Made by a program: the position numbers and the translations under genes | Shown: in pieces, positions 7,762-17,283 of the stretch | How the letters are laid out: the number at the start of each line of letters is the position of its first letter | Position numbering within the stretch: position 1 is the first letter of the stretch | Notes under the pieces: model-generated | Seen by the model: only the letters and a program-made list of their open reading frames with translations | Databases searched by the model: none | What the model was told of the DNA's origin: nothing | Source: Methylotenera sp. | GTDB lineage: Bacteria; Pseudomonadota; Gammaproteobacteria; Burkholderiales; Methylophilaceae | Assembly (NCBI RefSeq): GCF_029946165.1 | Contig: NZ_JAQSDZ010000016.1 | Location: 121,992 to 185,991, forward strand | Direction of reading: 5' to 3' | Length of the DNA stretch: 64,000 nucleotides

Positions 7762-8613
7762 TTACTCGATATTACTCGTCATTATGCAAGCGACTGTTAA
7801 ATCTGCGCTAGTTCCAGGATTTATACTGCGAGCCTTTAAAGAAGCATCCCAAGCCAAAAGATGCTTTTGTACCAACTTGGGATTTTCAGTTTCCCAATAA
7901 AGAGTTTGTATGTCTATAGCTTCTTGCATCACTACGTTAGCTAATGCTTCACCGTATTTACGAACAACATGACTATCTAATTGCCTTGCTAAGTAACCTA
8001 AATACAAAGCTGTAGTGGCCCATGCTTGATTATTCCACTTCTGCATCGCCTTATTGTAATGAGGCAAACCAAACTCAAATATATCGGAGAAAGCATGGGC
8101 ATATTGCCATGCAATGCGGTCTTTATGCTGCGCAGAAGCCATCATCTCAAGTAGGCTAACACTTGAGGCTTCATGAACATCATTCGCGTTCGACTTGCCC
8201 AAACCTGCGGGATTTGCCAGCACTATCGCTTGCGCAGTTAAGTTAGCATCTTCTATTGTTAGTTGATTTAAAATGAAACCTAGACGCTGCTGTAAACTTA
8301 GATTTTCATCTTCGATGTTCTGATTAACATATAAAGCCGCATGAATCAAAGGCGCACACAATAAAATAATACCTAAATTGGTGTTCATCCCTACGGCCAT
8401 TTGCGTGGCTTCTACTGATTGAAATATCCTTTCACCCAAACTTAAGTTCGATTGAGCTATTATTGTCGCTGAGGCATCAGCGCTCTTGATAAAATCATGT
8501 ATCGTCATTCCATGACCGTCTGCAAAAACATGCACATTGCCTGGCTTTAATGCTTCTAGCTCAGTCAAGCAGGCGTTTCGATAAGCTTGCGCTAATTTTG
8601 CTGAAGTCAGCAT
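7762..8613 (-). CDS. CitG/MdcB-like triphosphoribosyl-dephospho-CoA synthase family protein (Orf7 type)
   Basis: This 283-residue protein resembles triphosphoribosyl-dephospho-CoA synthases, with the N-terminal CLTELEALKPGNVHVFADGHGM region and helical repeats after it. There are no citrate lyase or malonate decarboxylase genes here. Instead it ends the mch operon, a position matching orf7 in the H4MPT clusters of Methylobacterium. A transfer step in cofactor synthesis, perhaps attaching a ribosyl-phosphate unit in H4MPT, is likely but unproven. It overlaps the upstream RimK-like gene by 7 bases. Family assignment is good; the function is inferred from context. Confidence 0.75.
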   Translation of the reverse strand: MLTSAKLAQAYRNACLTELEALKPGNVHVFADGHGMTIHDFIKSADASATIIAQSNLSLGERIFQSVEATQMAVGMNTNLGIILLCAPLIHAALYVNQNIEDENLSLQQRLGFILNQLTIEDANLTAQAIVLANPAGLGKSNANDVHEASSVSLLEMMASAQHKDRIAWQYAHAFSDIFEFGLPHYNKAMQKWNNQAWATTALYLGYLARQLDSHVVRKYGEALANVVMQEAIDIQTLYWETENPKLVQKHLLAWDASLKARSINPGTSADLTVACIMTSNIE

Positions 8614-9506
8614 AATTGAGCCTTTAACTTACACATAAAATCATCTACTAACAATTGTGCAATATCAACCTTAGACACACTCTGCAATCCTTTCCATGCG
8701 GGCACACTATTAACTTCCAATACATAATACTCACCCGAGATTGACTGAATAATGTCAACACCACAATAATCAATATCAAGCGCTAAAGCGGCTTGTATGG
8801 CTAGCGCAGTCATCTCGTGACTATCGTCTAGCTCAACCCCTTCACAGCGACCGCCTGCCGCAACGTTGTTAACCCAAGTACTGCCTACGCGCTTCATGGC
8901 GGCAACTACTTTGCCATGAATGACAAATACACGGTAATCATGAGGTGCATCGCCTGTTTCAATAAACTGCTGGAGATAATAGACGCCATCCACAAATTGC
9001 TGCATGGGTACAGGCAAGGTTTCGCTGTCCAATAGCTGACGAACTCCCAAGCCTTGTGAACCAAACAAAGGTTTTAATACCAACGTTTGATTATTTTGTT
9101 TGGCCGTTTGACGAAAGCTTTCAACTTGCGCTTTGTATTCACTCACCCAAGTTGCGGGTGTAGCAACACCATTTTTATGTAATAAAAAGCTTGTCATCGC
9201 TTTATCTACGGTGCGCTCTATTGCTTTTACATCGTTATAGATATTGACGTTGAGCATAGACAACATGTGTAAAACATTTAAACGTGTAATCACTTGCTGC
9301 ATGGTACCGCCTGATACACCACGGACAAAAACCGCGGCAGGCAGTGTATCAAAATGGGGAATTTCGATGCTAGGCTGAGCGCCATTTAAATTGATGACAC
9401 AGTCTTGCAAAGAGACGTAAATAGCTTCTACATTATGTTTAGCAAAAGCTTCTTTTAAACGCGCGCCATGCCAGCCTGGGTCATCAGTAAAGATTGGGAT
9501 TTTCAA
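8607..9506 (-). CDS. RimK-like ATP-grasp ligase of the mch operon (Orf5 type)
   Basis: An ATP-grasp protein of the RimK/glutathione synthase type with KPLFGSQGLG (ATP loop) and VDIIQ...VLEVNSVPAWKG (metal binding). Relatives in this family begin close to KIPIFTDDPGWHGARL, which here follows a TTG at 9506. An open frame continues upstream to an ATG at 9584, but its 26 extra residues do not look conserved, so TTG is preferred. RimK-like ligases such as archaeal MptN add glutamate to H4MPT, so addition of amino acids to H4MPT or methylofuran is a reasonable guess. Mch lies immediately upstream, and a CitG-like gene overlaps downstream. Confidence 0.75.
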   Translation of the reverse strand: MKIPIFTDDPGWHGARLKEAFAKHNVEAIYVSLQDCVINLNGAQPSIEIPHFDTLPAAVFVRGVSGGTMQQVITRLNVLHMLSMLNVNIYNDVKAIERTVDKAMTSFLLHKNGVATPATWVSEYKAQVESFRQTAKQNNQTLVLKPLFGSQGLGVRQLLDSETLPVPMQQFVDGVYYLQQFIETGDAPHDYRVFVIHGKVVAAMKRVGSTWVNNVAAGGRCEGVELDDSHEMTALAIQAALALDIDYCGVDIIQSISGEYYVLEVNSVPAWKGLQSVSKVDIAQLLVDDFMCKLKAQLC

Positions 9507-9673
9507 AATAAGGGCACTTCTATAAATACATTCTTTGGGAGGATTACGTCGTTGCACGGTACTCGCAACCTCGCTGTAAAACACATACTATCTTGGCTTC
9601 TGCGTTCCGTGCGCCTAGTACTGCATCCCAAATAATACATTTACAGAAGCAGCCTAAACTCACACCATAAAAA

Positions 9674-10657
9674 TTAATCTCCGAATGATAGCGCAATTAA
9701 CTCTGCGTTTAATTGACCTCCCTCAAAAACTTTGCCTGTTTGTAGATTCGCGACAGTCACTTTAGCTGGGCTAAATAACATGGCATCAATTTGATAAAAA
9801 TCCATATTGTAAAACTTAAAAACTTGCGCGAAAGTTTTGCCATAATCTTTAGATGAGCTACTTGGTAAATTCAAAGCTAGCTCTGCAGCAGCAGCGTCAT
9901 CACAACGCACCTGCAAACTTACTTCACCACCAAATAGAATCGCATCATTGGTGCGCCCCATCGCAGTCATAAAGTCTTTAGAGACTGGCGGCAATACAGC
10001 TACAGCTGAACCACTGATAATATTTTCTAAAGGAAAATGAATAGTATGTGCTTTGTGAAGCGCTACTTCTAAAACACGACCCACGATTTGTACAACGCCA
10101 GCAATACTGGTGGTTGGCGTGAGAATAATAGTAAGATTTTCAGCTGAAACTTGTGTATCACGAACAATTTTGTCTATGACTTCCAGAGGCGGAATCTTGT
10201 CAGTTTCCAGCACAATGCAAGTACTATCTGCAGCATCTTTATAGGCTAACTCTTTAAATAAATCTTCACGCTGCGCTAACGCTCTTGCAGGGCCAGAACC
10301 TAATGAGAAGAATTTTTCATGGCTCAACGCCCAACCTGCATATTGACTTGCTAAACAAGCTAATACTGGTTGATTTGACGCCACTGCAATCGCCTCAGTG
10401 AAACCAGCAAAACGATTGTCTGCTTGCAAGCTGACTTCACCTAAGCCGCCCATACAAATTTCAGCAATCAAGCGCCCTGCTTCTGCACAGCCAGCATGCT
10501 GAATCCCTGCATCGACAATCGTACAGCCAGAGTCATGAATAGATACCCCTAGTTTCAATACATCGGCCTGCGCCAGCAATTGCGTCACAATAAGGTTAGC
10601 ACGTTGATTAACGCTAATTGGATTAACACTTAGATTCGTCGTATCACTTTGAGTCAT
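9674..10657 (-). CDS. mch: Methenyl-H4MPT cyclohydrolase
   Basis: Hydrolyses methenyl-H4MPT to N5-formyl-H4MPT in the formaldehyde oxidation branch. The 327-residue protein aligns in character with archaeal and methylotroph Mch: SVNQRANLIV near the N terminus, GCTIVDAGIQHAG (about 44-56), GGLGEVSLQ, and GSGPARALAQRED in the centre. It overlaps the upstream ATP-grasp gene by 14 bases, so the two are translationally coupled. Mch with MtdB (11792-12700) covers two consecutive H4MPT steps; the formaldehyde-activating enzyme (fae) and formyltransferase/hydrolase (fhc) genes are not in the window. Confidence 0.95.
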   Translation of the reverse strand: MTQSDTTNLSVNPISVNQRANLIVTQLLAQADVLKLGVSIHDSGCTIVDAGIQHAGCAEAGRLIAEICMGGLGEVSLQADNRFAGFTEAIAVASNQPVLACLASQYAGWALSHEKFFSLGSGPARALAQREDLFKELAYKDAADSTCIVLETDKIPPLEVIDKIVRDTQVSAENLTIILTPTTSIAGVVQIVGRVLEVALHKAHTIHFPLENIISGSAVAVLPPVSKDFMTAMGRTNDAILFGGEVSLQVRCDDAAAAELALNLPSSSSKDYGKTFAQVFKFYNMDFYQIDAMLFSPAKVTVANLQTGKVFEGGQLNAELIALSFGD

Positions 10658-11753
10658 GAAGCAGTTCCCTCTTTAATATTTTAGTTTTTTGTAATACTAA
10701 TTGCTGTGCAACTAAAGCATCTTGCGCTTCCGCAAACACAGTACAAATAGGTTCATTCTTAGCAATGTTAATGCTCTTGTTTTCAAAATTCGGTATATCT
10801 GCAACCCATTTTGGCCAGCTAAAGTCCACTGGGATATTTAGCGCCTGTTCCGCATATACAATCAATTCTGCTTTAGATGTACTCTTTTTAGCTAGGTGGA
10901 ACTCGTTCGCTAGCTCTTCAAAATCGCCAGCACTTGCTTGCATATGCACTTGTAGCAAATTTGGATAAAGATGAAAAGTCGCACTTAGACGCGGGTTCAA
11001 TTCTAATATCCATAATTGATCGCCATCAAGCACAGCATCCAGGCTATTAATACCCTTTAAACCCAATGCAGCCGTTAATTTTTCAGCAACCTCAATAAAT
11101 TGCTGCTGCACCTGTCGAGGCAAATCAACATTGCTAACGGCACCAGCAAAACGATAAGGCAACTCAGCTATAGGCGCACTAAACTGTTGATTAAAACCTA
11201 TCGCTTTCGCAACTTTTCCATCTGCAACAAACAACAACGAAACAGCCACGCCTTCAATTTTTCGCTGAAAATAATCATTTATTTTGTACATTGAAGCTGG
11301 CTTTACATGCATTCCACCAGTACTAAATAAACTTTTCGCCAGCCAATTCTCAACATCATCTGGCGCGTTTAAACGCACCTCAGGATGCACAATATTCAAA
11401 TCATCTAATAATCTAAAGAAGTCAAAGCCTCTTACTAACTGCAATGTTTCAGCTGAGTTACCTATCACCTTTACCTGTTCAGCAACCCATTCTAACAATG
11501 CAGAATTTGTATCAAACAGGCTGCCGTAAATAAAGTAACAATTACTGTCTATCTCTATTTGCGAGAACTGATGCTTAAAATCCGCTTCATCAACACCCTT
11601 TTCGTCAAACTTAATCTTAAAACATTGTTCTGCAAACGCTTGTGTATCAGCGTCAGCAAAAGCATCTAATGTAACCACACGGTAAGTATGCTCATGTGCT
11701 GCTTGCGCATACCCACGTGCCGAAATCGCCGCAATAATAAGCTTTTCTTTCAC
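10644..11753 (-). CDS. ATP-grasp protein upstream of mch (OrfY type)
   Basis: A 369-residue ATP-grasp protein conserved next to mch in H4MPT-using bacteria (orfY in Methylobacterium). The central part has the ATP-grasp pattern GMHVKPAS...FQRKIEGVAVSLLFVADG, and the metal site is WILELNPRLSATF near 250. The N terminus has a pre-ATP-grasp fold (AISARGYAQAAHEHTYRVVTLDAFADADT). It probably ligates an amino or carboxylic acid during H4MPT or methylofuran assembly, but its substrate is not known to me. It is translated with mch (14-base overlap) and follows mtdB by 38 bases. Confidence 0.72.
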   Translation of the reverse strand: MKEKLIIAAISARGYAQAAHEHTYRVVTLDAFADADTQAFAEQCFKIKFDEKGVDEADFKHQFSQIEIDSNCYFIYGSLFDTNSALLEWVAEQVKVIGNSAETLQLVRGFDFFRLLDDLNIVHPEVRLNAPDDVENWLAKSLFSTGGMHVKPASMYKINDYFQRKIEGVAVSLLFVADGKVAKAIGFNQQFSAPIAELPYRFAGAVSNVDLPRQVQQQFIEVAEKLTAALGLKGINSLDAVLDGDQLWILELNPRLSATFHLYPNLLQVHMQASAGDFEELANEFHLAKKSTSKAELIVYAEQALNIPVDFSWPKWVADIPNFENKSINIAKNEPICTVFAEAQDALVAQQLVLQKTKILKRELLHDSK

Positions 11754-11791
11754 GCTATAAAATTTAGGCAGTTAACTATTAATGTAGCTAG

Positions 11792-12700
11792 TTAACTTAA
11801 ACTACGCGCCATTTCAAATGCCGCCATAAATTCTAAATAGCAGGGCTTGTCAGCTGCGAGCATTTGTTTAAGCAGATTATGCTGGGTTGTGTATTTCAAA
11901 TTACCAATCGCTAATGCGCCAATTCCAACAACTTGGGTGCCTTCAACTGAAGTACCTTCAATCATCACGCCATCTGCCATCACATCTACGCCCTCTGCAC
12001 CTGTCGGAGCTACAGCATTCACATCTGCAATCACTTTTAAGGTTTTAGACTCTGCAATTTGTTGAATGGTGACCACGCGAATTCCAGCTGCAGCCGCACA
12101 CAACACAACATCGGCAGTGTTTACGATGGCTTGTTTTGCATTTTCATTAGTACCATCGGCAAAGCCGATTCGAGTACCATAACGCTGATTGTAACCATCG
12201 GCTTTTTCACGCACTTCTTCCACTGTTTTGTGCCCAACCAGAATAGCCTCTGCACCTAAATTCGCCGTAATAACCGCTACACAACCACCAACAGGGCCAG
12301 TTGCGCCAAATATGGCAACTCTCTTACCTGCTAAATCTGTGTGAAAATGTTTTTTTAGTTGCAATTCCACCTTAGCGACCATTGCTGCTGCGGTAGTAAA
12401 AGCGCCTGATGGATCGGCCAATACGGAAATTTCGAAAGGTGAAAACATGGATTTTTCTGCTGCGCGTAGCATATCCATGGCTAAATCAATATCGCGCCCA
12501 CCTATGAATATCGATTCACGCTTAATGCCAGAAGGACTTCGTGAAAAAATCGCATCTTGCGTTAAACCAACCACCTCATTAAGTGCAACGTTTGTGTAAG
12601 GAATCACTTGGTCAAAACCGGCATCTATAGCCATGTTCACATCAAACGGGCTGGCATTTTTTGCCGCAGTGATTAAATGTAAAATACTATCTTTTTCCAT
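11792..12700 (-). CDS. mtdB: NAD(P)-dependent methylene-H4MPT dehydrogenase
   Basis: Oxidises methylene-H4MPT (and in some homologues methylene-H4F) to the methenyl form with NAD or NADP. The 302-residue protein carries the Rossmann dinucleotide motif IFGATGPVGGC near 129-139 and an MtdA/MtdB-type N-terminal domain (DVNMAIDAGFDQVIPY). It stands between the beta-RFAP synthase gene and the OrfY/mch pair, all on the minus strand, so cofactor synthesis and use are co-transcribed. Sequence alone does not firmly separate MtdB from MtdA; the H4MPT context favours MtdB. Confidence 0.9.
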   Translation of the reverse strand: MEKDSILHLITAAKNASPFDVNMAIDAGFDQVIPYTNVALNEVVGLTQDAIFSRSPSGIKRESIFIGGRDIDLAMDMLRAAEKSMFSPFEISVLADPSGAFTTAAAMVAKVELQLKKHFHTDLAGKRVAIFGATGPVGGCVAVITANLGAEAILVGHKTVEEVREKADGYNQRYGTRIGFADGTNENAKQAIVNTADVVLCAAAAGIRVVTIQQIAESKTLKVIADVNAVAPTGAEGVDVMADGVMIEGTSVEGTQVVGIGALAIGNLKYTTQHNLLKQMLAADKPCYLEFMAAFEMARSLS

Positions 12701-12754
12701 GATCTCAGTTTCTCTAAAAAATTTTGGTGCGTTTATTTAATCTGTGAGTACTCT

Positions 12755-13771
12755 TTAAGCTGTGAGTACTTTAGAGCCGTTATTGTTGGCACTACATATT
12801 TGCCATATTAAGTTAGGTTCAGTAAATTTCATTTTAAGTTGTAACATGTATTTCTGTGCCAATTCTTCACTTTCAAATACAGCGAATCCAGTGGGTCCCC
12901 AGGAACTTTGCCCATAGCATGCCACACCCAAAGCTTCCAAATGCTGCAAAACTGCACCTACATACTTGCTAGCATAACGCCCACCTTGGGCCGGTGCAAA
13001 ATAATCTCCAACATGCATTTGTAGCTCTCTAATACTATAGCCAAATGCGGTCAAATCTTTCTCCACCATTGCTGGCATTGCCTGCATCAAAACGCTGCGA
13101 CATAAATGTGCCGCTATGTTTTCCGGGAAAATAGGCAATGTTTTAAATGCTGCTAACTCTTCTTCACCATGAATACCTGGCTGATGATTATCCAGTATTA
13201 ACAATATTCGCCAATCTTCTGGAAAATCATAACGCGCGATTAATGGCGGAGCCTTTAGAGCGGTCATATTAACTGAATTTAACTGCATCTTACTTGCAAG
13301 TGAACTAGGCACAGGAGAAACTCGGCCACCATCAATTAACAACCCTCCGCAATCAAACGCAGCAATACCGATGCCTGAGCGACCACCACGGCCGGTTAAC
13401 TCAGCTATTTGTGCCGTATTTAAATTCAAACCATATAATCGGCTAATTGCAGTACCTATCGTTAATGCAAACTGCGTACCAGAGCCCATGCCAGCATGTT
13501 CGGGGATCGTTTGTTTAATATCAAGATTCACTGCACTAGTAAGATTAAGCTTAGAAATCAATTGGCGCGCAATCTTTTCAGCACGAAGACTTGCAAAACC
13601 GCTAACGCTTAGCTTTTCAGAACGCATCGCAGATAACTCAATACCAGGCGTAGCTAAGCTTAAGCCTATGCTCCCAAATTTACGTCCCAAACCGCCATGC
13701 AAGTCAAAAAAACCCATATGTAATCGAGCAGTGCTCTTAACAGTAATTTCGGTAAAGTTAACTAGTGACAT
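12755..13771 (-). CDS. mptG: Beta-ribofuranosylaminobenzene 5'-phosphate synthase
   Basis: Condenses p-aminobenzoate with phosphoribosyl pyrophosphate, releasing CO2, in the first committed step of H4MPT synthesis. The 338-residue protein is of the GHMP-kinase-like fold: TARLHMGFFDLHGG at the N terminus, PEHAGMGSGTQFAL (about 90-103) as the glycine-rich loop, and GRGGRSGIGIAAFDCGG after it. It heads the mptG-mtdB-orfY-mch operon. The 3' end shows a short tandem duplication, CTGTGAGTACT, at 12741-12751 and 12759-12769, straddling the stop codon. Confidence 0.93.
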   Translation of the reverse strand: MSLVNFTEITVKSTARLHMGFFDLHGGLGRKFGSIGLSLATPGIELSAMRSEKLSVSGFASLRAEKIARQLISKLNLTSAVNLDIKQTIPEHAGMGSGTQFALTIGTAISRLYGLNLNTAQIAELTGRGGRSGIGIAAFDCGGLLIDGGRVSPVPSSLASKMQLNSVNMTALKAPPLIARYDFPEDWRILLILDNHQPGIHGEEELAAFKTLPIFPENIAAHLCRSVLMQAMPAMVEKDLTAFGYSIRELQMHVGDYFAPAQGGRYASKYVGAVLQHLEALGVACYGQSSWGPTGFAVFESEELAQKYMLQLKMKFTEPNLIWQICSANNNGSKVLTA

Positions 13772-13910
13772 AACTTTTTCATCAGTTCATTTTTCTTGTT
13801 CATTCAGGTGTTAGTGTAAACTTCATGCATCATCAATGCGCGTACATTTTAGCTGACAGTCATGAATTTTGGTGTATAAAGGCTAGTATCAAAGAAACTT
13901 TTTAGCTGCA

Positions 13911-13954
13911 AGCGCTTATTTTCAGGTGACAGCGCTGCGTTATTTAGGCAAAAT
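13911..13954 (+). promoter_or_regulatory. Putative ppsA promoter region with paired AGCGCT boxes
   Basis: AGCGCT occurs at 13911-13916 and 13931-13936. A weak -35 GTGACA (13926-13931) overlaps the second box, and CAAAAT (13949-13954) could be the -10 after 17 bases. The arrangement GACAGCGCT at the -35 is the same as upstream of tal. Downstream lies a small inverted repeat TTTAGG/CCTAAA. Confidence 0.35.
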
Positions 13955-14010
13955 GACACCTAAATATTAAACCAAACTAATCCTCCCGTTCGAACATCTA
14001 AGGAACTATC

Positions 14011-16383
14011 ATGTCAGTCCACGTTATTCCATTTGAAAATCTCAGAAATATAGACGTACCTTCAGTTGGCGGTAAAAACGCTTCATTAGGCGAGATGATT
14101 TCGCAACTATCAGCCAAAGGCGTGCGAGTGCCAACTGGTTTTGCAACTACAGCAGACGCATATCGTGAGTTTTTAGCACAAAATGGTTTAGACGTTAAAA
14201 TCAACGCAGCACTTGATGCTTTAAATGTGGATGATACACAAGCACTCGCCATCTGCGGCAAACAAGTACGTGACTGGATTATGGCAGCACCCTTCCCAGC
14301 AGCACTGGATAAGGCAATTGCTGAAAACTATGAGTTGCTTACTGCAAAATCTGGCAATGGCGCAACTTTCGCGGTACGCTCATCTGCCACAGCAGAAGAT
14401 TTACCAGACGCTTCATTTGCAGGTCAGCAAGAGTCTTTCTTAAACATCCAAGGTTTAGATAATATCTTGCACGCAATTAAAGAAGTGTTTGCTTCTTTAT
14501 ACAATGACCGCGCGATTTCATACCGCGTTCATAAAGGCTTTATTCATGCAGACGTAGCCTTATCCGCTGGTGTGCAACAAATGGTGCGTAGTGATATTGG
14601 CTGTGCAGGCGTGATGTTCACGATTGATACAGAATCTGGTTTTAAGGATGTTGTGTTTATTACTTCATCATATGGTTTAGGCGAAACAGTGGTACAAGGT
14701 GCGGTAAACCCTGATGAGTTCTACGTACACAAACCAACCCTGGCATTAGGCAAACCTTCAATTGTTCGCCGTACTATGGGTTCTAAACTTATTAAAATGG
14801 TATTCTCTGACGCAACTCGCGCAGGGAAAAGTACTAACACCATTGACGTAGATCCTATTGATAGCGATCGCTATTCATTATCCAATGAAGATGTACTTGA
14901 ATTAGCTCGTTACGCCATGACGATTGAAGCCCACTATGGCTGCCCAATGGATATCGAATGGGGTAAAAATGGCGTTGATAACAAGCTTTATATCTTGCAA
15001 GCGCGCCCAGAGACTGTGAAATCACAAGAGTCACTCAATAATGTGACTGAAACTTTCAAATTAAACAAACACAGCGAAAAACCATTAGTGGTTGGTCGCG
15101 CTGTTACGCAAAAAGTGGGTGTTGGCCCTGTGCGTATTGTGTTAGATCCAGCAGATATGCACTTAGTGCAACCTGGCGATGTTCTAGTGGCCGACATGAC
15201 TGACCCTAACTGGGAACCTGTGATGAAACGCGCTAGCGCGTTAGTCACTAACCGTGGCGGTCGCACCTGTCATGCAGCGATTATCGCTCGCGAGCTAGGT
15301 ATTCCTGCAATTGTTGGTTCTGTTAACGCAACAGATGTATTACGTGAAGGCGAAATTGTTACGGTTTCTTGTGCTGAAGGTGAGTCTGGCTTTGTCTATC
15401 ACGGTGCGATTGATTTTGATGTTAGCACACAAGCAACCGCGACGCTTCCACCAGCACCTTGCAAAATCATGATGAACGTTGGCAACCCAGACATGGCGTT
15501 TGGTTTTGCAAAAACACCTAATGACGGTGTAGGTTTAGCGCGTTTAGAGTTCGTGATTAACAACATGGTTGGTATACATCCGAAAGCTATCCTTAACGTT
15601 GATGCAATGCCACAACATATACAAAAAACCATCAGAAATCGCGCTCGCGGTTATGCTTCACCTAAACAATTTTACATTGATAAAGTTGCTGAAGGCGTAG
15701 CAACCATTGCTGCGGCATTCTATCCAAAACCAGTGATTGTGCGTACGTCAGATTTCAAATCAAACGAGTACAAAAAGCTAGTGGGCGGCGAGATTTACGA
15801 GCCAGATGAAGAAAACCCAATGATTGGTTTCCGTGGCGCAGCGCGTTACATGGCAGAAGACTTTCAAGAATGCTTCGCTATGGAATGTACAGCCATGAAA
15901 AAAGTACGCGATGAAATGGGCTTAACCAACGTAGAGTTGATGATTCCATTTGTGCGTACGTTAGCAGAAGCCAAAGCTGTGACTGAAATCATGGCGGCTA
16001 ATGGCCTTGAACGTGGTCAAAATGGTTTGCGCTTGATTATGATGTGCGAAATCCCATCAAATGCCATATTAGCCGAGCAATTCCTTGAATACTTTGATGG
16101 CTTCTCGATTGGCTCTAACGACCTTACACAACTTACATTAGGTATGGATCGTGACTCAGGTATTCTCGCTGACGGCTTTGATGAGCGTAACGAGGCGGTA
16201 AAAGAGTTGATTAGAATGGCAATTCATACATGCAATCGCTTAGACAAGTACGTAGGTATTTGTGGTCAAGGCCCATCAGACCATCCTGACTTTGCAGAAT
16301 GGTTAGTGGCTGAAGGCATACAATCAATGTCATTGAATCCTGATACAGTGGTCAGCACTTGGCAAAGACTAGCAAAGAAATAA
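14011..16383 (+). CDS. ppsA: Phosphoenolpyruvate synthase
   Basis: Makes PEP from pyruvate with conversion of ATP to AMP and phosphate. The 790 residues have the expected three-domain order: an N-terminal ATP-binding domain ([11 protein letters not shown] at about 20-30, [23 protein letters not shown]), the swivelling phosphohistidine domain ([15 protein letters not shown], active histidine near 420), and a C-terminal PEP-binding barrel ending in [15 protein letters not shown]. The start is supported by AAGGAACTATC ahead of the ATG. It is followed 27 bases later by its regulatory protein gene. In a RuMP methylotroph it provides PEP for gluconeogenesis and anaplerosis. Confidence 0.96.
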   Translation: MSVHVIPFENLRNIDVPSVGGKNASLGEMISQLSAKGVRVPTGFATTADAYREFLAQNGLDVKINAALDALNVDDTQALAICGKQVRDWIMAAPFPAALDKAIAENYELLTAKSGNGATFAVRSSATAEDLPDASFAGQQESFLNIQGLDNILHAIKEVFASLYNDRAISYRVHKGFIHADVALSAGVQQMVRSDIGCAGVMFTIDTESGFKDVVFITSSYGLGETVVQGAVNPDEFYVHKPTLALGKPSIVRRTMGSKLIKMVFSDATRAGKSTNTIDVDPIDSDRYSLSNEDVLELARYAMTIEAHYGCPMDIEWGKNGVDNKLYILQARPETVKSQESLNNVTETFKLNKHSEKPLVVGRAVTQKVGVGPVRIVLDPADMHLVQPGDVLVADMTDPNWEPVMKRASALVTNRGGRTCHAAIIARELGIPAIVGSVNATDVLREGEIVTVSCAEGESGFVYHGAIDFDVSTQATATLPPAPCKIMMNVGNPDMAFGFAKTPNDGVGLARLEFVINNMVGIHPKAILNVDAMPQHIQKTIRNRARGYASPKQFYIDKVAEGVATIAAAFYPKPVIVRTSDFKSNEYKKLVGGEIYEPDEENPMIGFRGAARYMAEDFQECFAMECTAMKKVRDEMGLTNVELMIPFVRTLAEAKAVTEIMAANGLERGQNGLRLIMMCEIPSNAILAEQFLEYFDGFSIGSNDLTQLTLGMDRDSGILADGFDERNEAVKELIRMAIHTCNRLDKYVGICGQGPSDHPDFAEWLVAEGIQSMSLNPDTVVSTWQRLAKK

Positions 16384-16410
16384 CAGGCTAAAATAATAAA
16401 GGTTGCTGTA

Positions 16411-17217
16411 ATGCTAAAACGCACTGTATTTTTCGTTTCAGATGGTACTGGCATTACAGCGGGCGCCTTAGGGAAGTTGTTGGAACATTTTCCCGGCACC
16501 CACTTCACGCCAGTGCGCCTGCCTTTCACTGATACTCTAGATAAAATCAAACAAGCGCAAGAGGACATACTCAAGGCGGCTGAAGAAGATGGTGGTCGCC
16601 CAGTAGTGATTATGTCTTTAGGTAACATGGAGTTACGTAACACACTTAAGCAATCTAACGCATACTTCATTGACTTATTTAATACATTTATTGATCCACT
16701 AGGCTTAGAGTTAGATCAGCAACCTCTCACAGGCGCGGGTATTGCCCATAGCGTGATGGGTACGAAATACAATGACCGTATGGAAGCCATTAATTTCACG
16801 CTGAATCATGATGATGGCATGACTAATTCTGGTTTAGAAGAAGCACAAGTTATTCTCATTGGTGTTTCTCGTTGTGGAAAAACTCCAACTAGCGTTTATC
16901 TGGCGATGCAGTTTGGCATTAAAGCTGCTAACTACCCGCTGATTCCAGAAGACTTTGAACGTGGTACTTTACCAGCTGTGCTGAATAAACATATGGATAA
17001 AATATTCGGCCTCACCATTAAGCCTGAACGCTTGCATGCGGTACGCAATGAACGCAGATCTGGTAGTTTCTATGCCTCACTAGATAATTGTCGTAAAGAG
17101 ATTGCCACAGCAGAAACTTTAATGCGGAATGCTGGCATTACATGGGCTGATTCAACCAGTCGCTCAGTGGAAGAACTCTCTGCAATCATTATGGAAAAAA
17201 CACGTAAGCACGTTTAA
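16411..17217 (+). CDS. ppsR: PEP synthase regulatory protein (bifunctional kinase/pyrophosphorylase)
   Basis: A DUF299-family protein that inactivates PEP synthase by ADP-dependent phosphorylation and reactivates it by phosphate-dependent dephosphorylation. Its 268 residues begin with VFFVSDGTGITAGALG and contain the P-loop GVSRCGKTPTSVYLA at about 152-166. The gene follows ppsA directly, as in many Proteobacteria, which argues for PEP synthase rather than pyruvate phosphate dikinase as the target. Transcription ends at the long hairpin at 17226-17274. Confidence 0.93.
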   Translation: MLKRTVFFVSDGTGITAGALGKLLEHFPGTHFTPVRLPFTDTLDKIKQAQEDILKAAEEDGGRPVVIMSLGNMELRNTLKQSNAYFIDLFNTFIDPLGLELDQQPLTGAGIAHSVMGTKYNDRMEAINFTLNHDDGMTNSGLEEAQVILIGVSRCGKTPTSVYLAMQFGIKAANYPLIPEDFERGTLPAVLNKHMDKIFGLTIKPERLHAVRNERRSGSFYASLDNCRKEIATAETLMRNAGITWADSTSRSVEELSAIIMEKTRKHV

Positions 17218-17225
17218 AAAATATT

Positions 17226-17274
17226 AAATGACCAACAAAAAAGGTGCTATATGCACCTTTTTTGTTGGTCATTT
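17226..17274. terminator. Very strong bidirectional terminator
   Basis: A perfect 22-bp stem with a TATAT loop; six A/T pairs lie inside the stem next to GGTGC/GCACC, so each strand has T6 after the GC core. It separates the convergent ppsR and glutathione peroxidase genes, starting 8 bases after the ppsR stop. Confidence 0.92.
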
Positions 17275-17283
17275 AGACAATCA

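Noticed and set aside
7762..8613. CitG-like gene as part of citrate lyase or malonate decarboxylase
   Set aside because: No lyase or decarboxylase subunits are present; the gene overlaps a cofactor ligase gene in the mch operon.
14011..16383. Pyruvate phosphate dikinase instead of PEP synthase
   Set aside because: Domain order and length (790 residues) match PpsA, and PpsR follows directly.
17226..17274. The 22-bp perfect stem as a novel element
   Set aside because: It lies exactly between two convergent genes and has T-tracts on both strands, so a bidirectional terminator explains it fully.
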